From NCBI GenBank assembly GCA_030263635.1, contig SZPI01000006.1:1-64000 (forward strand): a stretch of DNA of 64,000 bases, given 5' to 3'. Each line of letters opens with the position of its first letter. Positions within the stretch are counted from its first letter, which is position 1. Under the pieces are notes generated by a model. The model was not told where the DNA came from and did not search any database. It saw nothing but the letters and a program-made list of their open reading frames with translations. Shown here piece by piece: positions 51,349-59,869 of the stretch. The translations under genes and the position numbers were made by a program. This stretch comes from Flexicrinis sp001567485. Its GTDB lineage: Bacteria > Chloroflexota > Anaerolineae > Aggregatilineales > Phototrophicaceae.

Positions 51349-53034
51349 TTACTCTTCGTAGTGCCAGTCAGCGATGTTCAGCCACGGCGTGAAGTCGCTC
51401 ACGTCGCTGGCCTCCCAGACCAACCGCTTGTTGTACGTCGCCGCGTACAGGATGTTGACGAGATACTGGGTGTACAGGTCTTCGGCCATCAACACCTGAA
51501 TCTCATCGGCGGCGGCTTCACGCTCGGCCTGATCCAGCGACACGGACAGCGACGTCCACAATTCGTCGACACGTTCGTTGCAGATTTGCGGGCCGTTCAA
51601 GCCGAACGGATTCGCTTCGCTTGGGATGTCGGTGCAGTAATACGGCCCGAACGTCGCGACGGTCGCCACGCCCGGCACCCACGCCACGAGATACGCATCG
51701 TACTGTCCGGTCGCCAGCGGGCTGTTATTGGTGAACGAGCCGTGGATTTCGGCGATCGTGTGCAGCGTGATGTTCATCTTGATGCCGATGTCCGCCAACA
51801 CATCCTGCACGTACAGCAGCGAGTCTTGATAGTGCTGAATGTCAGCGTAGGTCGTCGCGGTGATTTCAAGCGGCAGCCCGTCCTCGACACCGTCGACGCC
51901 ATGCGCCTCGGCGACACCGTCGCCATCCTCGTCATACCAGCCCGCTTCGCGCAGCAGCTCAACCGCGCCCGCCGGATCAAACGGCAGCATCAGCGCATCG
52001 GGGTTGTACCACGGCGTACCGGCCCACCATGTATTGGCGACCTCGGCGATCCCGTTGTAAATCTCATCCACCATGAATTGACGGTCGATGCCCATGCTCA
52101 TCGCGTGGCGCACACGCTGATCCTTCAGCGCCGGGTGGCCGTTCGGCCCCTGATTGTATTCAAGCTCAAGCCGGACGCCACCGAACGACGTCCGCACATC
52201 GAGGAAGTCGTTCGCCGCGACCAGTTCCGCCGCGCGTGACGCCGGCAGGATATAGCGGGTCATGTCCAGTTCGCCCGCGACCATAAGCTGTTCAAGCACG
52301 CTCACGTCGGAGTAGAAGTTCAGCACGACCTCATCGAACCACACGTCTTTCCAGTAGTTCTGGTTCTTGACGAAGCGCAGGTAACTGCCGGTCACCCATT
52401 CGGCAAAGACGAACGGGCCGTTCGACACGGTCGGTTGGCGAACCCAGCTGTTCAGCTCGAAGCCGATCCCGTTGGCGAGATCCGCCTCGTACCCCTCGCG
52501 CAGGATGTGGTTCGGAAGCGGCACGATCGCGGCGTACTGCCAGTCCGGATTGGGCGCATCAAACGTAACGACGACATCCTTCTCGGTTTCGCCCTGCGCA
52601 ACAGAGCCGGCCAACCCGCCGAGCATCCGGAAGGCGAGGACTTGGCTCACCCCATCGTTGGCGATCTCATACGGCAAGACGAAGTCCGCCGCCGTGATCG
52701 GCGTGCCATCAGACCAGACTGCCCAGTCCGCAATCGTGAACTTGATAACCTGCGTGCCCTCGTCGGTGATCACGATGCCGCCATTGTCGTAGCTCGGCGC
52801 CTCATCAATCAAAAGCGGGACGATCTCCTGCTGCTGGGTCGTGCCCCACTGCGGCTGGGAGTGCAAGCGGAACATGCTCCACCCCAACAGCGTATTGCTC
52901 GTGTAGTCGACCAGCATGTCCGGCTCTTCGGTATAGCCGAGTCGCAGGACACGCAGATCGTCCTGAGCCAAGACATTGCCAGCAGCGAGAGCACATAGGA
53001 GAAGAACGATAAGAAGCAGGGGACGCCTAGACAT
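51349..53034 (-). CDS. Peptide-binding protein (SBP_bac_5)
   Basis: Extracytoplasmic binding protein of 561 residues, signal peptide MSRRPLLLIVLLLCALAAGN cut at VLAQ-DDL. Class features: VIKFTIADWAVWSDGTPITA, DLANGIGFELNSWVRQPTVS, DQRVRHAMSMGIDRQFMVDE, and AVELLREAGWYDEDGDGVAE. It is the substrate-recognition part of an importer whose two permeases follow. The amidase and serine hydrolase genes upstream suggest a ligand with an amide bond. No ATPases accompany it; those at 40671-42492 are the nearest candidates. Confidence 0.93.
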   Translation of the reverse strand: MSRRPLLLIVLLLCALAAGNVLAQDDLRVLRLGYTEEPDMLVDYTSNTLLGWSMFRLHSQPQWGTTQQQEIVPLLIDEAPSYDNGGIVITDEGTQVIKFTIADWAVWSDGTPITAADFVLPYEIANDGVSQVLAFRMLGGLAGSVAQGETEKDVVVTFDAPNPDWQYAAIVPLPNHILREGYEADLANGIGFELNSWVRQPTVSNGPFVFAEWVTGSYLRFVKNQNYWKDVWFDEVVLNFYSDVSVLEQLMVAGELDMTRYILPASRAAELVAANDFLDVRTSFGGVRLELEYNQGPNGHPALKDQRVRHAMSMGIDRQFMVDEIYNGIAEVANTWWAGTPWYNPDALMLPFDPAGAVELLREAGWYDEDGDGVAEAHGVDGVEDGLPLEITATTYADIQHYQDSLLYVQDVLADIGIKMNITLHTIAEIHGSFTNNSPLATGQYDAYLVAWVPGVATVATFGPYYCTDIPSEANPFGLNGPQICNERVDELWTSLSVSLDQAEREAAADEIQVLMAEDLYTQYLVNILYAATYNKRLVWEASDVSDFTPWLNIADWHYEE

Positions 53035-53142
53035 GATCGTACTCCTTCTTGGGAGAATGAACGCCGCGGACGCCTGAGAATCTACTGTCCGACGACTACT
53101 TCGAGTCTACCCTGCCATGAGTCCATTCGCTAATCGTGGACT

Positions 53143-54243
53143 CTACCGCGCCGGCTCACGTTGAAATGCAGGCAGCACCGACTGTTCCAAATAGTCGAGG
53201 ATGTCCTCGATATGCCGTGACGACGTCGTGTCGTCGATGTATGAACTTCCGCGCATGCTGTCGGCCGTCACGACGACGACGGCATCAAAGTCAGGCATGA
53301 CGAGGATGAATTGGCCGCCATAGCCGAGCGCCGACGACATCGGGGGATACCCGTCGAACAACGTATGCCACCAATGCGCCGCGTACGACTGGCGGTATAT
53401 GCTCGGATCAGCCAACTGCGGGCGGGTCATAAATGCGATCCACTCCGGCGAGACCAGTTCGTCTTCCCCCCAGCGCCCCTCATTGAGGATGAGCAGGCCG
53501 AACTTCGCCATATCGCGCGGGGTGAGCCACAGCTCTGTTCCGCCCAAGTTGATTCCTTCGGGGTCGGTCTTCCAATCGTACGGCACGATGCCAAGCGGGC
53601 CAAAGAGGGTTTCGGCGGCAAAGTCGGCGGCCGACTCGCCGGTCGCCGCGGTGAGCACGGCGGACAGCAGATGGGAGTCCGCGGTGCTGTAGCTCCACGT
53701 CGTGCCGGGCACATGATCCAGCGGCAGGTTGAGGATGAAGTCCACCTCGTCGCGTGTGCCGAGCAGCATCCCGACGATATGAGATGGGTTCCCCTCTTGC
53801 CAGCCCAAACCGGACAGCATCCACAGCAGATGACGCACGGTAATCGCCGCGCGTGGATCAGCTGCATCGAGGTCGAGATAGTCCGCAATCGAGTCATGCA
53901 CGGATGAAATCGCGCCTTCCGCGATCGCGATCCCGATCAGCGTCGCGGTGACACTCTTGGTCACCGAAAACACGTTGGCCGCGTCCTCCGCCGTCACGTC
54001 TCCGTAGTAATGCTCGTAGGCCAAACAGCCGTGGCGGATCACAAGCACGCTCCGCACATAAGGCAGATCGTCTTCCACCGTCGCCTCACCGGCCTCAAGC
54101 ACTTCACCGTCCAGCCCGGCCTCCTCCGGCGCGATGGTGTCCCAACCGTCGGTCGGCAGATCGCACGCTGCATCTTGCAGATGGGCGGGAAACCCACTCA
54201 CCAGCACCGTACACAATAGAGCAATCGCAATCCAGCGAATCAT
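53143..54243 (-). CDS. Secreted serine hydrolase of the beta-lactamase (class C-like) family
   Basis: A 366-residue serine hydrolase related to penicillin-binding proteins and esterases. Signal peptide MIRWIAIALLCTVLVSGFPA; the ATG at 54243 has GAGGGG seven bases upstream and is preferred over one at 54264. The catalytic S-x-x-K is SVTK (Ser93, Lys96), the second motif is YST in TTWSYSTADSH near residue 190, and the third is a Gly-rich LGYGGQF near 315. Members hydrolyse D-amino-acid amides, esters or beta-lactams. It is 108 bases before the peptide-binding protein gene and 11 bases after the amidase gene, so it may trim amides or peptides outside the cell before uptake. Confidence 0.9.
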   Translation of the reverse strand: MIRWIAIALLCTVLVSGFPAHLQDAACDLPTDGWDTIAPEEAGLDGEVLEAGEATVEDDLPYVRSVLVIRHGCLAYEHYYGDVTAEDAANVFSVTKSVTATLIGIAIAEGAISSVHDSIADYLDLDAADPRAAITVRHLLWMLSGLGWQEGNPSHIVGMLLGTRDEVDFILNLPLDHVPGTTWSYSTADSHLLSAVLTAATGESAADFAAETLFGPLGIVPYDWKTDPEGINLGGTELWLTPRDMAKFGLLILNEGRWGEDELVSPEWIAFMTRPQLADPSIYRQSYAAHWWHTLFDGYPPMSSALGYGGQFILVMPDFDAVVVVTADSMRGSSYIDDTTSSRHIEDILDYLEQSVLPAFQREPAR

Positions 54244-54254
54244 GATATACCCCC

Positions 54255-55715
54255 TCACAGACAATCAGGCGGCGCTCGATAGGCGTCAAGCGCCTTGTCG
54301 ATGCTCCGCGCATTGGCCAGCAAACGGATCTCATCCCACCGCCGGCCCACGAGCTGCAGCCCGATCGGCAGGCCGTCGTCCGAGAATCCCGCCGGGATCA
54401 CGACGACTGGATGGCCGCTCAGGTTGAATGGCATGCAGTAGTACGTCCCCATCTCGAAATAGTTGATCGTCTGCGAGCCGACCTGCACGTCCGACATGTG
54501 CGGGATGTGGGGAATGGCCGGAGTCGCGGTGACCGGGCAAATCCACACGTCATAGTCCTCAAGGAAGGAATCGAGCGCGTTTACGAGCCGGTCGCGCTGC
54601 AACATCCCCTGTCCATAGTCGCGCAGGGAGACGTTGATACCCCGTGCGGCCCCGCGCGAGAAGGCATCGGGCGAGGTGGGTGTGAAGCCCGCGTACTCAG
54701 CCTCCGCCGCATCGATCTCCGGCGACAGCGCCGAGCCGACCACGGCCCAGTACAGGAACCCGAACAGTTCCCACACTTCCATAAACGTCCAACCCTCCGG
54801 GGCCGCCTTCACGACGTGCGCGCCGCCGTGCGCCAAGCGATCAACCGTGTCATGAATCACGCGAGTCGTATCCGCGGTTACCGGCACATGCCCGAATTGA
54901 TCGGAATAGGCGACTCGCATGCGGTTCAGCGCCGGCGATTCGACCCGGCCGGGCAGCGGGACAGGCGGGATATCGACATCGCGCGCATCCGGCCCCGCGA
55001 TGACCCGCAGCGCCAGTTCGAGGTCGTCAACCGAGCGCGCAAGCGGCCCGGCCACGCTGAACCGGCGCACGCCGCGCGGCGATCCGGGCAGCGGCGGGAC
55101 ATGCCCGGCGGTCGGCACCCGGCGTTCGGTCGGCTTGAGGCTGTAGATGCCGCAGTAGTGAGCCGGGATTCGCACCGAGCCGGCGATATCGCTGCCAATG
55201 TCGAGGGGAGACATCCCGCTGGCGACCGCCGCAGCGCTGCCCCCGCTTGATCCGCCCGGCGTGCGGTCGGTGTTCCACGGGTTGTCCGTCCGGCCGAAGA
55301 TGTCGTTGTACGTCTGCGAGTCGGCCGACAGCAGCGGCACGTTGGTCTTGCCGAACAGGATCGCGCCAGCGTCGCGCATCCGCGTAACGACTGTCGCATC
55401 TCGATCAGGCACGTAATCGGCCATCGGCGGGAATCCGCCCGTCGTGCGGATTCCCTTCATCGACCACGCTTCTTTCATCGTAACTGGCAGCCCCCACAGC
55501 GGCTGTTCGGTTTGCGGCCCCAGCGCGTCGAGCCGTCTCGCCTGCGCAAGGGCGTTGTCGCGATCAAGCGTGACCACCGCGTTGATCCGCGGGTTGTGCC
55601 GGTCAATGTGGTCGAGCAGCATCGTCAGCACAGCCGTCGCGCTCGTTTGTCCTGATGCAAGCTGATGTATCAGATCGCTGGCCGTCGTGAAGACTGGATT
55701 TGACACTGTCATCAT
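54255..55715 (-). CDS. Amidase-signature family hydrolase
   Basis: Cytoplasmic amidase of 486 residues with the amidase signature: catalytic Lys in PVTMKEAWSMKG (near 82), Ser-rich TPGGSSGGSAAAVASGMSPL (near 153-172) and the nucleophile segment DIGSDIAGSVRIPAHYCGIY. It ends with DGLPIGLQLVGRRWDE. The family hydrolyses carboxylic amides and also includes GatA, but no gatB or gatC is near. First gene of the leftward hydrolase-peptide transporter operon; the dispersed repeat copy 2 lies just upstream. Native substrate unknown. Confidence 0.93.
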   Translation of the reverse strand: MMTVSNPVFTTASDLIHQLASGQTSATAVLTMLLDHIDRHNPRINAVVTLDRDNALAQARRLDALGPQTEQPLWGLPVTMKEAWSMKGIRTTGGFPPMADYVPDRDATVVTRMRDAGAILFGKTNVPLLSADSQTYNDIFGRTDNPWNTDRTPGGSSGGSAAAVASGMSPLDIGSDIAGSVRIPAHYCGIYSLKPTERRVPTAGHVPPLPGSPRGVRRFSVAGPLARSVDDLELALRVIAGPDARDVDIPPVPLPGRVESPALNRMRVAYSDQFGHVPVTADTTRVIHDTVDRLAHGGAHVVKAAPEGWTFMEVWELFGFLYWAVVGSALSPEIDAAEAEYAGFTPTSPDAFSRGAARGINVSLRDYGQGMLQRDRLVNALDSFLEDYDVWICPVTATPAIPHIPHMSDVQVGSQTINYFEMGTYYCMPFNLSGHPVVVIPAGFSDDGLPIGLQLVGRRWDEIRLLANARSIDKALDAYRAPPDCL

Positions 55716-55775
55716 TACCTCCGCCCGTACTGTGTGTCGCTAAGCCGAGTCGTTACGTGCGAGTGTAGCACGGCT

Positions 55776-55884
55776 CTAAGCACGAAGTTGAAAGTGATGA
55801 GTGATGAGGAAACACCGCGCCGTACAGCTCGACTAATGCTACAAGATGGGAGACCGAATCTCTCGACTTACGAACACCGGCTTA
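55776..55884. repeat. Dispersed repeat element, copy 2
   Basis: About 109 bases corresponding to 40491-40606 in the same orientation, 15 kb away, with one fewer TGAGTGA unit. The stretch CAAGATGGGAGACCGAATCT onward is identical between copies for over 40 bases. It lies between the 3' end of the lactonase gene and the start of the amidase operon, the same kind of position as copy 1. The remainder of 55716-55962 shows no gene. Confidence 0.85.
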
Positions 55885-55962
55885 CAGAGACGCCTTATCG
55901 TCACTGGCTATCCTGCCCGCATTAAAGCAGGTTATCGAAAGTCAGCAAACCCAATCTTCCGC

Positions 55963-57042
55963 CTAAGAGGGTTCCACGAGCGGTGAAGGCTGGTAGTCAC
56001 TCATCACTGCTGCGATACGGTGATGTGTCGCCATCAATCGTCCAGCCGCGAGATCGACAATGAAACTATACAGATCATCCGTGCGCTGATTGGCGACGAC
56101 GAGCACCTGCCCACTCGGATCCAGCGCGAAACCGCGCGGCCAATCGCCCAACGTGGTGTGATGACCTGCGTAGCTGAGCGCGTTGGTCACTGGGTCTATC
56201 GCGAACACACATAGACTGTTGTGTCCTCGATTCGACACATACACGAAGCGGCCCGACGGCGCGACATGAATATCTGCTCCCAGATTAACCGGGATCTGCA
56301 CCTCTGGTGGCAGTGCCGGGACGGTATCCACAACCTCAAAGCGTCCCTCACCGTCATACGAAATGACTGTTATCACCGGCTCCAGTTCGCTCATCACAAA
56401 CAACACTCGTCGGTCGGGATGAAAATCAAGATGGCGTGGGCCAGAACCCGTCTGAATTTCGAGATATGGCGGTGTATGCGGTTCAAGCTGGCCGGTCTGC
56501 GGGATCATGCGGTAGATCATCAACCGATCCGTACCAAGGTCGGTCACGAGTACAAACTTGCCGTCCGGCATGAGCGTAATCATGTGCGGGTGAGACGCGT
56601 CCTGCCGCTGATGAACCCCGTTGCCTTCGAGCTGAATCCACGTAGTGGCTGGCTGAGGGATACCGTCTCTATCCAGCGGAAACACCACAATACTGCCCGC
56701 TTTCTCTGGGCCGGTATAGTTCACCACGAGCGCGTGTCGTCCATCTGGCGTGATCGACACATAGCACGGTTCCCACCCGTTCGTCGGCTGCTGCCCGAGC
56801 CATGTCAATCCACCGTCTTGTTCGATACGAAACGCTTGAATCACGGACACGGACTCACGGACGCCGGTTGCATAGAGCACCGCCAGCGTGGGATGCCGGT
56901 TAAGGTACAAGCATGAGTCGATGTCGCGTGTCTCACCGACTGGCCGCAGCGCGCCTGTCTCAACGTCGAGATCGAAGCAGAGGATCCCTGCACGTGCGCT
57001 CGTATCGTTGCATGCAACGAACATCCGTCGGATATCCCCCAT
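55963..57042 (-). CDS. Lactonase family seven-bladed beta-propeller protein (6-phosphogluconolactonase type)
   Basis: About 359 residues of repeating propeller sequence: ILCFDLDVETGALRPVGETR, YVSITPDGRHALVVNYTGPE, SHPHMITLMPDGKFVLVTDL, RHLDFHPDRRVLFVMSELEP and HVAPSGRFVYVSNRGHNSLC. This is the YbhE/Pgl family, which hydrolyses 6-phosphogluconolactone or other sugar lactones, in the cytoplasm. The ATG at 57042 is used; a GTG at 57048 is equally possible, since AGGA lies upstream of both. With the dehydratase and SDR genes upstream it suggests oxidation of an aldose to lactone, then acid, then keto-acid. Confidence 0.9.
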   Translation of the reverse strand: MGDIRRMFVACNDTSARAGILCFDLDVETGALRPVGETRDIDSCLYLNRHPTLAVLYATGVRESVSVIQAFRIEQDGGLTWLGQQPTNGWEPCYVSITPDGRHALVVNYTGPEKAGSIVVFPLDRDGIPQPATTWIQLEGNGVHQRQDASHPHMITLMPDGKFVLVTDLGTDRLMIYRMIPQTGQLEPHTPPYLEIQTGSGPRHLDFHPDRRVLFVMSELEPVITVISYDGEGRFEVVDTVPALPPEVQIPVNLGADIHVAPSGRFVYVSNRGHNSLCVFAIDPVTNALSYAGHHTTLGDWPRGFALDPSGQVLVVANQRTDDLYSFIVDLAAGRLMATHHRIAAVMSDYQPSPLVEPS

Positions 57043-57058
57043 CGTCACTTTGTCCTTT

Positions 57059-57109
57059 CGCTAGAACGCGGGCGGTCGATGTGAACACCTCTGTGCCCAC
57101 CGTCTAGCG
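57059..57109 (-). other. Inverted repeat between the dehydratase and lactonase genes
   Basis: CGCTAGA (57059-57065) and TCTAGCG (57103-57109) are perfect 7-base complements across 37 bases, in the 100-base gap between two leftward genes. A weak candidate for an intercistronic stem. Confidence 0.3.
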
Positions 57110-57142
57110 GACAGTCTTGGGATAGACGATCTAGCCGCCAGA

Positions 57143-58345
57143 TCATGGTCGGACTGCCGTGCCATCCGGCAAGCGCGTTTGAGTCCACAGGATAATCTCA
57201 TCGGTACACGGATATTTCGCGGCCAGCTTTTCGTCGATATCGATTCCGAGGCCGGGCTTATCATTGGGATACATGAAGCCGTTTCGCACTTCGGGCGTGC
57301 CGGGGAAGATCTCATAAACCAGCTCAGGGAAGCGACACCACTCCTGAATACCAAAGTTTGGCGCCCACACGTCGAGGTGCAGGTTAGCCGCATGGCCGAC
57401 CGGCGAGACGTCTGGCGGGCCATGCCACGCGGTTCGTATCCCGAAGGCGCCGGCCAGAATCGCCGCATTACGGGCCGGCGTGATACCACCGATCGCGCTG
57501 ATGTGCATACGGATGAAGTCGATCAGCCGGCGTTCGACCAGCATACGCCACTCGGTGGGGTGGACGAACAGTTCACCCATGGCAAGCCGGGTCGTCGTCT
57601 GCTGCCGGATTCGTTCGAACCAGTCCAAATCCTCCGGCGCGAGCGCATCTTCGAGAAAGAACAGGTTGAGCGGTTCCACGGCCTTCGCGAAGGCCATCGC
57701 ATCGATGGGATGCAGCCGTTCGTGAATGTCGTGCAGCAGTTCGATTTCGTCGCCCAGTTCCGCGCGCGCGGCAGACAGCATAGCAAGCATATTGCGGACA
57801 TACGCACGCGGGTCGTAATACGCGCCATCCAGCGCGCCTTCAGGACGGTGCAACTGCCGGTGTTTCCCGCCGTAGCCGCCCATGTGCATGCGAATATGGC
57901 GATAGCCCTCAGCGATTAGCTCCTGCGCGGCTTCAATCACCTGTGGGATCGTATCCGCATTGGCGTGGACGTAGACTGCGGCGGCTTCACGGCTCTTGCC
58001 GCCAAGCAGCTGGTATACCGGCATGTTCGCCATCTTGCCTTTGATGTCCCATAAGGCGATATCCACGCCGGAGATCGCATTGTTGAGCACCGGGCCGTTA
58101 CGCCAGTAACTGTTGACCATCATCGTCTGAAACACGTCTTCGATGCGGCTGACGTCACGCCCGATCAGAAGCGGCTTGAGATGCTGCTCGACCGCGGTCT
58201 GCACGGCGTGAAAACGCTGCGTGAAGGTTGCGCAGCCTAAGCCATAGAGGCCGGGTTCCGACGTGATGACCTTGACGACAATCAGCCGTGCGCTGAGCGG
58301 TTGGGTCAGTATGACTTGAACGTCTTTTATCGTGACAACAGTCAT
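57143..58345 (-). CDS. Enolase-superfamily sugar-acid dehydratase (mannonate/galactonate dehydratase type)
   Basis: About 400 residues of the mandelate racemase/muconate lactonising branch, closest in style to ManD/RspA. Landmarks: TIKDVQVILTQPLSARLIVV at the start, ALWDIKGKMANMPVYQLLGG, VHANADTIPQVIEAAQEL, metal ligands in ELLHDIHERLHPID, FLEDALAPEDLD and LAMGELFVHPTEW, then HISAIGGITPARN and TAWHGPPDVSPVGHAA. Such enzymes dehydrate D-mannonate or D-gluconate to 2-keto-3-deoxygluconate. The start was taken at 58345, with GAGG nine bases ahead; 58351 would add two residues. SDR upstream and lactonase downstream complete a plausible sugar oxidation route. Confidence 0.9.
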   Translation of the reverse strand: MTVVTIKDVQVILTQPLSARLIVVKVITSEPGLYGLGCATFTQRFHAVQTAVEQHLKPLLIGRDVSRIEDVFQTMMVNSYWRNGPVLNNAISGVDIALWDIKGKMANMPVYQLLGGKSREAAAVYVHANADTIPQVIEAAQELIAEGYRHIRMHMGGYGGKHRQLHRPEGALDGAYYDPRAYVRNMLAMLSAARAELGDEIELLHDIHERLHPIDAMAFAKAVEPLNLFFLEDALAPEDLDWFERIRQQTTTRLAMGELFVHPTEWRMLVERRLIDFIRMHISAIGGITPARNAAILAGAFGIRTAWHGPPDVSPVGHAANLHLDVWAPNFGIQEWCRFPELVYEIFPGTPEVRNGFMYPNDKPGLGIDIDEKLAAKYPCTDEIILWTQTRLPDGTAVRP

Positions 58346-58403
58346 CGCCATGTTCCTCAGGAGATCAATTCAGTTTAACCAGCCAACGAACGACAGCCAT
58401 ACG

Positions 58404-58422
58404 GCTGAACGTCATGTTCAGC
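58404..58422 (-). other. Short perfect hairpin between the SDR and dehydratase genes
   Basis: GCTGAAC-GTCAT-GTTCAGC: 7-bp stem with a 5-base loop in the 135-base gap between leftward genes. It could be a weak attenuator or an operator; nothing else is seen in the gap. Confidence 0.4.
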
Positions 58423-58480
58423 GCAAGAAAAGCAGTCGCGGCAGTCCCACACACGTCACCTAACACATTCAGCTGCTCGC

Positions 58481-59290
58481 TCATATCGGCTGCCCCGGCG
58501 GACTTAACTGCGCCGAGATACCACCGTCAACGGCAAACACCTGTCCCGTAACGTAATCCGCATCAGCAGACGCCAAGAAGGCCACCATCGCGGCGACATC
58601 TTGATCGGATCCGAAACGGCCAAGCGGAATGCGCGCGCATATCGCCTTGAATCGCGCATCATCCGGCGGTGGGGTGCGCCATCCGCGTGTCGCGCCCGGC
58701 GCCACGGCATTGACACGAATGCCGTCCTTAGCAAGATCAAGCGCCATCGCCCGTGTCATGGCTTCGAGCGCCCCTTTGGTCATGTCATACGGAAGGCCGG
58801 GCAAGTGCGCGCGCTGCCCACCCACCGAACTGATATTGATGATCGAACTGGCTTGTCCGGGCTGCATCATAGACCTCGCCTGTATACTGCACAGCAGCGG
58901 CGCGCGAATGTTTACCTCGATCTGACGATCGAGTAGTTCGACATCCAGTAGATCCATCCCGGTGCGACGCAGATCGGCCGCGTTATTCACAAGCAGCGTC
59001 ACCTCGGTGTATCGAGCACGAACAGCATCGAAGAGAAGATCGACACCGTGCGGGCTGGCGAAGTCTGAACATACACCGAACGTATCAGCCCCAAGCAAGC
59101 GGAATTCCTCAACAGCCTGCACGACCTCGTCGTTATCCAAACCATGGATAATTACGCGCATGCCTTCCCGTGCCAGCCGGAGCGCGATCCCTTTTCCGAT
59201 GCCCTTGCTCGATCCCGTAACCAGCGCCACCTTACCCACAAGTTCGGGGTAACGAGGGCGAATCGCGTGGTAGACTTCAGCAGTAGTCAT
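58481..59290 (-). CDS. Short-chain dehydrogenase/reductase (SDR)
   Basis: SDR of 269 residues. Cofactor motif TGSSKGIGKG near residue 26, NNAADLRR (NNAA rather than NNAG), catalytic Ser in NISSVGGQRAH, and the Tyr-Lys pair in YDMTKGALEAM near 168. The C-terminus has YVTGQVFAVDGGISAQ. First gene of the leftward SDR-dehydratase-lactonase set, so a sugar or sugar-acid dehydrogenase is likely. The start at 59290 lies 150 bases from a divergent cupin gene. Confidence 0.92.
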   Translation of the reverse strand: MTTAEVYHAIRPRYPELVGKVALVTGSSKGIGKGIALRLAREGMRVIIHGLDNDEVVQAVEEFRLLGADTFGVCSDFASPHGVDLLFDAVRARYTEVTLLVNNAADLRRTGMDLLDVELLDRQIEVNIRAPLLCSIQARSMMQPGQASSIINISSVGGQRAHLPGLPYDMTKGALEAMTRAMALDLAKDGIRVNAVAPGATRGWRTPPPDDARFKAICARIPLGRFGSDQDVAAMVAFLASADADYVTGQVFAVDGGISAQLSPPGQPI

Positions 59291-59440
59291 GAGACTTCGC
59301 CTTCATCGATTACTGTTCAGGATTGCGTTGGTCGACATCACTATCCAACAGCCCCGTTCCCCGTCACTCACCACTACCAACTTCCTGTTAAGGCCGCTAT
59401 GCTGCTCGCGTCATTGTTCCGAATAGAAAGGTTTCCGGCA

Positions 59441-59866
59441 ATGTCCATTCCCAGCAGTCTGCTAGACGTACAGCAATACACGGGAGACGGGTATCGGCCG
59501 ATTATCGATTTTGGAGCGTGGCGCGTGGCGATTTTGCGCTATCACCCTGACCTTGAGCCTAATGTCATTAGCACGATGCAGCGCCACGATGAGACCGACG
59601 AGGTGTTCATCCTCCTCGAAGGGCACTGCATCCTGTTCATCGGTGAAGGAACCGAAGAAGTCACGACCGTTAGCGCGGAAGACATGCAGCCCAAACTCGC
59701 TTACAACGTCAAACGCGGCGCATGGCACACACATACGCTGTCCCGCGACGCGACTGTCCTGATTGTCGAGAACCGGGACACGCAGGCTGCGAATTCGCCA
59801 ACGACTCCGCTAAGCGCCAGACATCGCGCCATGATTCGGGAACTCACCGATCAACTCTGGCGGTGA
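59441..59866 (+). CDS. Small cupin-domain protein
   Basis: A 141-residue single-domain beta-barrel protein. The first cupin motif region is ISTMQRHDETDEVFILLEGH (His and Glu ligands), and the second AYNVKRGAWHTHTLSRDATV. Small cupins of this kind bind metal and act as sugar or sugar-acid isomerases, or are untested. The ATG at 59441 has AAAGG upstream; earlier in-frame starts overlap the divergent SDR gene. It lies beside the SDR-dehydratase-lactonase operon but is transcribed the other way, converging on the radical SAM gene with a three-base gap. Confidence 0.82.
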   Translation: MSIPSSLLDVQQYTGDGYRPIIDFGAWRVAILRYHPDLEPNVISTMQRHDETDEVFILLEGHCILFIGEGTEEVTTVSAEDMQPKLAYNVKRGAWHTHTLSRDATVLIVENRDTQAANSPTTPLSARHRAMIRELTDQLWR

Positions 59867-59869
59867 GGT

